Shown one piece after another: positions 57,972 through 64,000 of a DNA stretch of 64,000 nt. The notes beneath the pieces were generated by a model, which was not told the DNA's origin, did not search any database, and worked only from the letters and a program-made list of their open reading frames with translations. The DNA comes from Aeromonas tecta (GTDB lineage: Bacteria; Pseudomonadota; Gammaproteobacteria; Enterobacterales; Aeromonadaceae). A program made the translations under genes and the position numbers. The stretch's first letter is position 1. Each line of letters starts with the position of its first letter. The DNA lies in contig NZ_CDCA01000020.1 in NCBI RefSeq assembly GCF_000820185.1, positions 124,714-188,713 on the forward strand. Direction: 5' to 3'.

Positions 57972-58829
57972 ATGAATGCAGTCGGGATCGGCATCCTTTA
58001 TCTGGTGCTGGGCAACATGGTGGCGGTCTTTTCCGATGCGCTGGTCAAGGTACTGGATCCGAGCCAGCCGGTGTTCCAGTTCGTGTTCTTTCGCCAGCTC
58101 TCCGCCGCCCTGCTGCTGACCCCCTGGCTGCTCTGGTCCTGGCGCCGCAATCCACCGGTCGCCCTCAAGTGGCATCTGCTGCGCGCCCATATCTGGGCCA
58201 TCGGCGTCTGCCTGATGGTGGTCGCCCTCACCCGGCTGCCGCTCGCCACCGCCAACGCCCTGTTTTACGCGGCGCCGCTGCTGATGGTGCCACTCGCGGT
58301 CTGGCTGGCGGGGGAAGCGCTGTCGCGCCAGAAGGTGGTGACGGCGCTGATCGGTTTTCTCGGGGTATTGATCGTGCTGCGACCGACCGAGGTGAACTGG
58401 GCTGCCCTTGCGGCGCTCGGGGTGGCCCTCTCCATGGCGGTCAACAACCTGCTGATCAAGCGGATCCCGCTCAAGCAACCCATCGCCCAGACCCTGTTTT
58501 TCACCAACGTACTGAGCATGCCCATCATATTGGCGCTGGCCTGGTGGGAAGGGGGGGATTGGCAGTGGCAGATGTGGTGGCCTGCGCTCGGCTCATCGGC
58601 GCTGATCATGGTCTACGCAGGGCTCTGTGTGGTGGCCTACCGCAAGGCGGAGGCGAGCAAGATCGCCTCGGCAGAGTACACCGGCCTGTTGATGGCGGTC
58701 GCCATCGGGGTCTGGTTCTTCGACGAGCAGCCGGGGTTGCCGCTGCTGCTGGGGTGTCTGTGCATCATACTGCCGCTCATCGCCATGGCCCGTGGCAAGT
58801 CAAAGCCCGTCCCCGAGCCGGTAGGCTAA
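57972..58829 (+). CDS. EamA/DMT family transporter
   Basis: The 285-residue membrane protein has ten hydrophobic segments in two EamA repeats (about 5-135 and 145-280). Blocks such as FFRQLSAALLL and LPLATANALFYAAPLLMVPL are typical. Substrate unknown; metabolite export is usual. ATG 57972 has GGGAGGTGG upstream. Confidence 0.88.
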   Translation: MNAVGIGILYLVLGNMVAVFSDALVKVLDPSQPVFQFVFFRQLSAALLLTPWLLWSWRRNPPVALKWHLLRAHIWAIGVCLMVVALTRLPLATANALFYAAPLLMVPLAVWLAGEALSRQKVVTALIGFLGVLIVLRPTEVNWAALAALGVALSMAVNNLLIKRIPLKQPIAQTLFFTNVLSMPIILALAWWEGGDWQWQMWWPALGSSALIMVYAGLCVVAYRKAEASKIASAEYTGLLMAVAIGVWFFDEQPGLPLLLGCLCIILPLIAMARGKSKPVPEPVG

Positions 58830-58839
58830 CCCAACGGCG

Positions 58840-59427
58840 CTAGGATAGAGCCAGCAAAGGGGCGACCCGCTGCTGCAAGTGAGGAACCACTTCCCGTTCA
58901 AACCAGGGATTCTTGCTGAGCCAGAGGGTGTTGCGCGGCGAGGGATGCGGCAACGGTAACCAGGCGGGGCCGTAGTCTGCCCAGTGTCTGACCGTCTCGG
59001 TGAGCGTGCCTTTGGCTGCCCGGCCCAGGTAATGGTGCTGGGCATATTGGCCAATGAGCAGGGTCAGCTCGATATGGGGTAGCAACATCAATACCTTGTC
59101 GTGCCAGGTCGGCGCGCATTCCGGGCGCGGCGGCAGATCCCCCGACTTGCCCCGGCCCGGGTAGCAGAGCCCCATCGGCATGATGGCGATGCGTGACTCG
59201 TCGTAGAAGGTTTCCTTGTCCACCCCGAGCCAGCGCCGCAATCGATCGCCGGAAGGATCGTCCCAGGGAATGCCGCTGGCATGCACCCGGGTGCCCGGCG
59301 CCTGGCCGATGATCAGCAAACGGGCACTCTCGGCGCCACAGATCACCGGGCGGGGCCCGAGCGGCAAATGGGCCTCGCACAACCGGCAGGCCCGGATCTG
59401 TTCAAACAGGATATCGAGTCGATTCAT
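58840..59427 (-). CDS. Uracil-DNA glycosylase superfamily protein
   Basis: The 195-residue product has the UDG fold motifs: GQAPGTRVHASGIPWDDPSG (motif 1 region) and LPHPSPRNTLW (motif 2 HPSPRN). CRLCEAHLPLG near the start resembles the cysteines of Fe-S UDGs, though only two are seen. Whether it is an active glycosylase is open. ATG 59427 is chosen by family start. Confidence 0.85.
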   Translation of the reverse strand: MNRLDILFEQIRACRLCEAHLPLGPRPVICGAESARLLIIGQAPGTRVHASGIPWDDPSGDRLRRWLGVDKETFYDESRIAIMPMGLCYPGRGKSGDLPPRPECAPTWHDKVLMLLPHIELTLLIGQYAQHHYLGRAAKGTLTETVRHWADYGPAWLPLPHPSPRNTLWLSKNPWFEREVVPHLQQRVAPLLALS

Positions 59428-59528
59428 CGCCCGATGGTAACAGACTTTCCTGCTCCATCCTGCTTGTGAAACCGCCAGCGGATACTTATCATGCGCGCAC
59501 ATTTGTTTAATTTAATAAACGGAATCCG

Positions 59529-60434
59529 ATGAAGAACTGGATGGGCCCCGGCAGTGCGGCTCTCTCCTTCGTGCTCTGGGGCATGCTGCCGCTCTATTAC
59601 CAGTTCATGCCCAAGGTCAACATGTGGGAGCTGCTCTCCCACCGGGTACTCTGGTCGGTCGTCCTGCTCGGCGGGATCTTCCTGCTGCTCGGGGTGCGCG
59701 TGCCCTGGGCACGCCTGCGCAGCGAGCCGCGCCAGCTCGGCCTCATCCTGCTGGCGGGCCCCGTCATGTCCATCAGCTGGTGCATGTTCACCTGGTGCCT
59801 GACCACGGGCCAGGTGCTGGCCACCAGCCTCGCCTTCTTCATGACCCCGCTGTTCAACATCGTGTTTGCCGTGCTCTTCCTGAAAGAAAAACTCAGCCCG
59901 CAGAAGCATCTGGCGGTCGCGCTGGCGCTGGCGGGCCTCGCCTACATGCTGTTCTCCTACGGCCAGCTGCCCTGGTTCTCCCTCATCATGGGGGCCAACT
60001 TCGCCTTCTACGGCCTCATCAAGAAGAAGGTGCGCTACGACGCCGGGGTCAGCCTCTATCTCGAATCCCTGGCGCAGCTCCCCATCGCCCTGCTGGTTAT
60101 CGGCTATCTGGCCCTGCAGGGCAGCAGCCAGTTTATGGCCGGGGACTGGAGCGAGCGCCTGCTGATGATGGGCAGCGCCCCTGCGACCCTGTTGCCGGTT
60201 GGGCTGTTCTGCTACGCCGTGGCGCGCACCCGCATGAGCACGGTCGGCCTGCTGCAATATATCGAGCCGAGCCTCGCCTTCCTGCTCGCCATCTTCTGGT
60301 TCGGGGAGATCCCGGATCCGGTGAAATCCGTGGGCTTCGCCTTCGTCTGGGCCGGCCTGCTGATCAGCCTGCTGATCAGCCTGCTGCCCCTGCATCGGTT
60401 AAAACGGAGTCGAGTTCAGTGGAAAGCGTCATGA
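59529..60434 (+). CDS. rarD: EamA family transporter RarD
   Basis: The 301-residue membrane protein with ten hydrophobic segments shows the RarD style: [34 protein letters not shown] and [21 protein letters not shown]. Substrate unproven (chloramphenicol-sensitivity name is historical). The stop overlaps the GIY-YIG gene (ATGA). Confidence 0.92.
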   Translation: MKNWMGPGSAALSFVLWGMLPLYYQFMPKVNMWELLSHRVLWSVVLLGGIFLLLGVRVPWARLRSEPRQLGLILLAGPVMSISWCMFTWCLTTGQVLATSLAFFMTPLFNIVFAVLFLKEKLSPQKHLAVALALAGLAYMLFSYGQLPWFSLIMGANFAFYGLIKKKVRYDAGVSLYLESLAQLPIALLVIGYLALQGSSQFMAGDWSERLLMMGSAPATLLPVGLFCYAVARTRMSTVGLLQYIEPSLAFLLAIFWFGEIPDPVKSVGFAFVWAGLLISLLISLLPLHRLKRSRVQWKAS

Positions 60435-60781
60435 AGGCGGACGTTTGCACTAATAAACCAACAACTAACTGGTTTATCTATCTGGTGCGCACCAATGCGG
60501 GCGCACTTTACGCTGGTATCAGCACGGATCCGGACAGGCGTCTGCGCCAGCATCAGAGCGGCAAGGGGGCCCGTGCCCTGCGCGGCAAAGGGCCATTGAC
60601 CTTGGTGTGGCGCCAAGAGGTCGAAGACAAGGGGCAGGCCCTGCGCCTCGAATATCGCCTCAAGCAGCAGAGCAAGGCCTTCAAAGAGCAACTGGTGCAA
60701 ACCCCGACCCTGTGGGATGAGTGGAGTCAGCCCTGGCTGACCAGCTTCTCCAAACCCGAGTCAGTCAGCCCGGCGCCATAA
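60431..60781 (+). CDS. GIY-YIG domain protein (YhbQ/UPF0213 type)
   Basis: The 116-residue product has a single GIY-YIG fold: [20 protein letters not shown] (the GIY and YIG elements are FIY and YAG), Arg in [16 protein letters not shown], and Glu in LRLEYRLKQ. Small single-domain members act on DNA structures in stress. It is coupled to rarD. Confidence 0.88.
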   Translation: MKADVCTNKPTTNWFIYLVRTNAGALYAGISTDPDRRLRQHQSGKGARALRGKGPLTLVWRQEVEDKGQALRLEYRLKQQSKAFKEQLVQTPTLWDEWSQPWLTSFSKPESVSPAP

Positions 60782-60787
60782 AAAAGA

Positions 60788-60803
60788 CCACCGCAAGCGG
60801 TGG
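60788..60803 (-). terminator. Terminator of the psp operon
   Basis: The hairpin CCACCGC / GCGGTGG is followed by CTTTTTTA on the minus strand, 20 bases after the pspG stop. It also lies right after the GIY-YIG stop. Confidence 0.8.
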
Positions 60804-60823
60804 CCGCAAAGTGCCAGGGAGGC

Positions 60824-61042
60824 CTAACGATAGGGATTGGAGTGCTTGCGCCTGTTGCTGAGCAACCAGCACACCACCAGCAATAACAGCAGCCAGGGCG
60901 CCAGCTTGATGATGAGGGCAAACATGCCAGCCAGGATGCCGAACAGCACGAAGACCCCGCTCACCAGCAGCATGGCCAGCACGGTAAAACCGGTCAGCGC
61001 CATGGTCACCAGCACCAGCATCAAAACAATAAATTCCAGCAT
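60824..61042 (-). CDS. pspG: PspG-like phage shock protein
   Basis: The 72-residue protein has two membrane segments (3-25 and 30-62) with the PspG pattern MLEFIVLMLVLVTMALTGFT and IIKLAPWLLLLLVVCWLLS. ATG 61042 has GAGGAG six bases upstream. In E. coli pspG is a separate locus; here it ends the pspA operon. Confidence 0.82.
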   Translation of the reverse strand: MLEFIVLMLVLVTMALTGFTVLAMLLVSGVFVLFGILAGMFALIIKLAPWLLLLLVVCWLLSNRRKHSNPYR

Positions 61043-61087
61043 GTGTTGCTCCTCACGCATCTCACTTGCCAGCGGGAAGACTCGGGG

Positions 61088-61294
61088 TCAATCCAGCCAG
61101 CGTTTCAACTCACGACGGGGCGGCATCACCAGCACCGCCAGCAGGTAAGCGGCCAGGGCCAACGGCGGCATCAGGATCAGGGTGAGCAGCGCCACCACCC
61201 GCACCGTCACCCTCGAGATCCCCAGCCCGTTGGCCAGACCGGCGCACACGCCTGTCAGCTTGCGATGGGCCAGATCTTTGGGCCAGGGTGTCAT
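61088..61294 (-). CDS. pspC: PspC-like phage shock protein (short)
   Basis: The 68-residue product is the PspC domain alone (HRKLTGVCAGLANGLGISRV followed by a membrane segment at about 33-57). E. coli PspC is 119 residues, so the C-terminal leucine-zipper part is missing. It lies two bases after pspA. No pspB is present. Confidence 0.87.
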   Translation of the reverse strand: MTPWPKDLAHRKLTGVCAGLANGLGISRVTVRVVALLTLILMPPLALAAYLLAVLVMPPRRELKRWLD

Positions 61295-61296
61295 GA

Positions 61297-61959
61297 TTAC
61301 ACCTCGACCTTCTGGCCCTTCAGACGGGCCAGTTCACGTTCGATCTCGTCATTGAGTTCCAGCTCGCGGAACTGGGCCTCGAGGGACGGATTTTGCCCCA
61401 GGGTCGCCGCCTCCAGCTGGGCTTCCAGCTGATCCACCCGGCCCTGAAAGCCGTCGAAACGGGCCATCAGCTCGTGCATGCGCTGGTTGTCGACCTGGGC
61501 ACGGGCCCGGATCCGGCTGTGGGCAGTCTGCTCGCGCAGGGTCAGCATCTTCTGCTTCTCCCGCGCCTCGGTCAGCTTGGCGGCCAGCCGCTCGCTGTCG
61601 GCACTGAGCTGGGCCAGCACCTCGGCCACCCTGGCCTTGTCCTGCTCCAGTTGCTCACATTTTTTGACCTCTGCCAGCTTCTCGGTGAGGGCGGCGCGGG
61701 CCAGGTCTTCACGACCCTTCTGGATGGCGAGCTCGGCCTTGGCCGACCACTCCTGGATCTGGTGGCGTAGCGCCTGCTGGTGGCGCTCCAACTGCTTCTG
61801 CTCGGCGATGATGCGGGCGGCCTGGGTTCTCATCTCGACCTGCACCTGTTCCATCTCTTCGATCATCAGTCGCAGCATCTTCTCCGGCTCTTCGCTCTTG
61901 TCGAGCAGGCTGTGCAGGTTGGCATTGATCACATCGGTCAGGCGGCTAAATACGCTCAT
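61297..61959 (-). CDS. pspA: Phage shock protein A
   Basis: The 220-residue IM30/ESCRT-III-type coiled-coil protein protects a damaged inner membrane and restrains PspF. Family N-terminus: SVFSRLTDVINANLHSLLDK, then SEEPEKMLRLMIEEME. It is helical throughout. A sigma-54 promoter lies 47 bases upstream. Confidence 0.95.
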   Translation of the reverse strand: MSVFSRLTDVINANLHSLLDKSEEPEKMLRLMIEEMEQVQVEMRTQAARIIAEQKQLERHQQALRHQIQEWSAKAELAIQKGREDLARAALTEKLAEVKKCEQLEQDKARVAEVLAQLSADSERLAAKLTEAREKQKMLTLREQTAHSRIRARAQVDNQRMHELMARFDGFQGRVDQLEAQLEAATLGQNPSLEAQFRELELNDEIERELARLKGQKVEV

Positions 61960-62005
61960 GGTCTGGCTCCTTGTTCATAGGGATGACGTCTCTTCTCATA
62001 CCGTT

Positions 62006-62020
62006 ACAAGAGCCGTGCCA
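62006..62020 (-). promoter_or_regulatory. Sigma-54 promoter of pspA
   Basis: TGGCACGGCTCTTGT on the minus strand fits the -24/-12 consensus TGGCAC-N5-TTGC with one change at the last base, as in E. coli pspA. AT-rich sequence upstream could bind IHF and PspF. Confidence 0.88.
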
Positions 62021-62122
62021 AGATGATTTATCCTTTCTTTACAACTAGATGGGGGTTGGTAGTGAGAATTCAACAAGCAGAATGTGGTGAAAAAAACCAA
62101 TAGAATGGTGATTTTCACCAAT

Positions 62123-62145
62123 AAAAAAGGGAGCCGGCGGCTCCC
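62123..62145 (-). terminator. plsC terminator
   Basis: GGGAGCC / GGCTCCC with a three-base loop and a T6 run on the minus strand, 24 bases after the plsC stop. Confidence 0.85.
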
Positions 62146-62168
62146 TCAATCACTTAGAGAATTCTGAC

Positions 62169-62897
62169 TCAAGCAGCCGGTCTATGACCCAGCTTGCTGT
62201 CCAGCTCGGCCAGCTTGGCCTCCATCCGGGCGCGGCAGTTGTCAGACAACTCGCGAATGCCGGCTGCGCCATGCTCCTTGCTGCACAGGGGCGGCAGCAT
62301 CTCCAGCAAGACTTCACCATTGTCCCAGCGGTTCAGGTCAACCTGACCGAAGTAGCTGGAGCAAACGATGGGCACCACTGGTACCTCGGCCTGCACGGCG
62401 GTGTGGAAGGCGCCGGCCTTGAACGGCAACAGGCCGCGGCCCTGGGAGCGGGTCCCTTCCGGGAACATCCAGATGGAGGTGCCGCGGTTCTTGATGCGAT
62501 CCACCACCTGACCTATGGTGCCGATGGCACGGGAGCGGTTGGATCTGTCGATCAGCACGTTGCCGGAGAGCCAGAAGATCAGGCCGAAGAACGGCAGCCA
62601 CAGCAGGCTCTTCTTGCCCACCGCCACCACGCCGGGGCGCACGGCGCCGGTGACGGTGAAGATGTCGAAGTTGCTCTGGTGGTTGCAGACATAGACCGCC
62701 GGGCCGACGTTCTTCACCTCGTCCGGGATGATGACCCTGACCTTGAGCCCGATCAGCGGGCAGACCGCATGGTACATGCGAGCGAAAACATAGACGTTGT
62801 TGGGGTGGCGCGGGCGCACCAGACAGAGCAACAGACCAAACACGAACCAGAAGACGAGCAGCAGCGTTAGCAGCAGCACACGGGCAAGTTTGAGCAT
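62169..62897 (-). CDS. plsC: 1-acyl-sn-glycerol-3-phosphate acyltransferase PlsC
   Basis: The 242-residue membrane enzyme makes phosphatidic acid. It has an N-terminal membrane segment (5-27), catalytic NH-x4-D (N72, H73, D78 in NHQSNFD) and the substrate-binding FPEGTRS at 145-151. It is transcribed alone. Confidence 0.94.
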   Translation of the reverse strand: MLKLARVLLLTLLLVFWFVFGLLLCLVRPRHPNNVYVFARMYHAVCPLIGLKVRVIIPDEVKNVGPAVYVCNHQSNFDIFTVTGAVRPGVVAVGKKSLLWLPFFGLIFWLSGNVLIDRSNRSRAIGTIGQVVDRIKNRGTSIWMFPEGTRSQGRGLLPFKAGAFHTAVQAEVPVVPIVCSSYFGQVDLNRWDNGEVLLEMLPPLCSKEHGAAGIRELSDNCRARMEAKLAELDSKLGHRPAA

Positions 62898-63073
62898 CGA
62901 ACACCTCGAAATTTAACTCAGCGCAGTATACTGGTCCCCCTTTTAGCGAACAAGCGTTCGCCAAACAGAACCGACCACAACGGATCCGCCTGGAGAGGCG
63001 CAAGCCACCCTCCCGACTTGCCCCACCCGCCATTGGCCGTTAGGATGTGCCCATCTTGATGGACGGGGCGAGC

Positions 63074-63451
63074 ATGATGTTGCAACAACGCGCGGCGAAA
63101 CGACTCCTGCTGCTGGTCTGCCTGCTGGTGCTCAACTGTGCGGCCCAGCCGCTGGCCCGGCTAGCCATGCTCGATCACGCCCTCAGCTGCCAGACACTGC
63201 CGCAACAGAACAGTGCCGAGGATCAGGATGGCGCCCACCCCCTCAGCCCGCAGCCAAACAGCTGCCAGCTCAATGGCAAGTGGCTGAGTGCTGCCACCCT
63301 GCTCTGCGTCGAGCAACTGTTCTTCGCCATCGCGCTGGTGATAGCCCTGCTGGCACCGCTCTGGCGCCATACCCCCCCCTTACCGCCCCCCAGGGTCATC
63401 TCGCCGCCCGAGCGGCGTCTGCATCTTCGTTTTTGCGTCTGGCGGGAATGA
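63074..63451 (+). CDS. Small Cys-containing membrane protein next to scsB-like gene
   Basis: The 125-residue product has a signal-anchor-like N-terminus (about 8-30), Cys residues in LSCQTL and SCQLNG, a second membrane segment (about 80-98) and a basic tail (ERRLHLRFCVWRE). I do not recognise it with certainty; it has the style of small envelope proteins found beside copper-tolerance genes. It precedes the ScsB-like gene by 53 bases on the same strand. ATG 63074 has GGGGCGAGC upstream; GTG 63047 is possible. Confidence 0.6.
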   Translation: MMLQQRAAKRLLLLVCLLVLNCAAQPLARLAMLDHALSCQTLPQQNSAEDQDGAHPLSPQPNSCQLNGKWLSAATLLCVEQLFFAIALVIALLAPLWRHTPPLPPPRVISPPERRLHLRFCVWRE

Positions 63452-63504
63452 GTTCGGCTGCGTTCTTTTATTAGCCGTCATTCATTTTTTGCGAGACAAA
63501 ACCG

Positions 63505-64000
63505 ATGTCAAATTTCTTCAAGGCAACCCTGTTACTGGGCTGCTTGCTGTGGCAATCCTCAGGATTGGCCAGTGACACGGGCTGGCTCACCAGCCCCCAG
63601 AACGATCACGCCAAGGTGCGACTGCAAGCCGACCGCAGCCACCCCGAGCAGACCCGTATCTTGCTCGAAGTCACCCTCGAGTCAGGCTGGAAAACCTATT
63701 GGCACAGCCCGGGTGAAGGGGGCATAGCGCCCCAGATACTGTGGGATAAACCCGTCAACGATCTGCAGTGGCACTGGCCGGTGCCCCAACACTTCGAGGT
63801 GGCCGGGCTCAGCACCCAGGGCTACCAGCAGCATGTCAGCTTCCCCATCAGCCTGCACTACCCGGCCGATGAGGCGCTCAGGGGCACCCTGCGCCTCTCT
63901 ACCTGCAGCAACGTCTGCATCCTGACCGATTATCCCTTCACCCTGGAGGCGGGTGGCGCGGCGCCAGCCGGTTTCGACTTTGCCTACGCCAAGGGCATGA
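63505..64000 (+). CDS. scsB: ScsB/DsbD-like protein, N-terminal part (cut by window end)
   Basis: Only the first 165 residues are present. A signal peptide (1-23, ending GLAS) leads to an N-terminal domain with GWKTYWHSPGEGGIAPQIL and a Cys pair in STCSNVCILTDYPF. This is the ScsB-type DsbD-alpha domain that passes electrons to periplasmic partners in copper and peroxide tolerance. The membrane and thioredoxin domains would lie beyond the window. The gene is open to position 64000. Confidence 0.82.
   Translation, partial: MSNFFKATLLLGCLLWQSSGLASDTGWLTSPQNDHAKVRLQADRSHPEQTRILLEVTLESGWKTYWHSPGEGGIAPQILWDKPVNDLQWHWPVPQHFEVAGLSTQGYQQHVSFPISLHYPADEALRGTLRLSTCSNVCILTDYPFTLEAGGAAPAGFDFAYAKGM

Overview
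The window comes from a GC-rich gammaproteobacterium, most likely Aeromonas. This is inferred from gene content and order: recA-recX-alaS-lysC-csrA followed by a tRNA-Ser/tRNA-Arg cluster, pepA-holC-valS next to divergent lptFG, a znuACB locus, and a pspA-C-G operon. I ran no database search; all family names come from reading the proteins.

Positions 1 to about 21,970 are the right two thirds of a P2-family (Peduovirus-like) prophage. A lone AT-rich gene (1-579) precedes a cos-like sequence (742-753). Leftward portal (Q) and terminase (P) genes follow. The rightward genes are scaffold-protease O, capsid N, small terminase M, head completion L and tail X; a lysis block of two holin-like proteins, a muramidase and overlapping spanins; tail completion R and S; baseplate V, W, J and I; fibre H and chaperone G; sheath FI and tube FII; E with its -1 frameshift product E-E'; tape measure T; then U and D. 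The same 27-bp inverted repeat occurs three times, in front of P/O, V and FI, and probably binds the late-gene regulator. No ogr gene follows D. The prophage ends at the 3' end of a tRNA-Leu gene (21973-22057), the probable attachment site. Integrase, repressor and replication genes must lie left of the window.

The rest is chromosome. At 22.2-33.5 kb are an RDD membrane protein, lptG-lptF (LPS export), pepA-holC-valS, a CorC/HlyC-type CBS protein, a DedA protein and PBP7. At 33.6-34.7 kb is a leftward tRNA operon of one tRNA-Ser(GCU) and five tRNA-Arg(ACG) with an internal terminator. At 34.9-41.6 kb are csrA, lysC (with a strong internal start for a beta subunit), alaS, recX, recA with a LexA box, and pncC. 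At 41.8-45.1 kb are a Spy/CpxP-like protein and mutS. At 45.1-47.9 kb are a BCCT osmolyte transporter, an unrecognised partner gene and a divergent MarR regulator.

At 48.0-56.9 kb are a YjaG-like gene, a 2-hydroxyacid dehydrogenase and mepM. They are followed by a three-gene group not found at the E. coli mepM-znuA junction: a LapD-like receptor without a GGDEF domain, a TAXI solute-binding protein, and a convergent LapG-like protease. Then comes znuA/znuCB with two Zur-type palindromes. At 57.0-64.0 kb are a LysR regulator with a divergent EamA transporter, a UDG-superfamily protein, rarD, a GIY-YIG protein, pspA-pspC-pspG with a sigma-54 promoter, plsC, a small Cys-containing membrane protein, and the start of a ScsB/DsbD-like gene cut by the window end.
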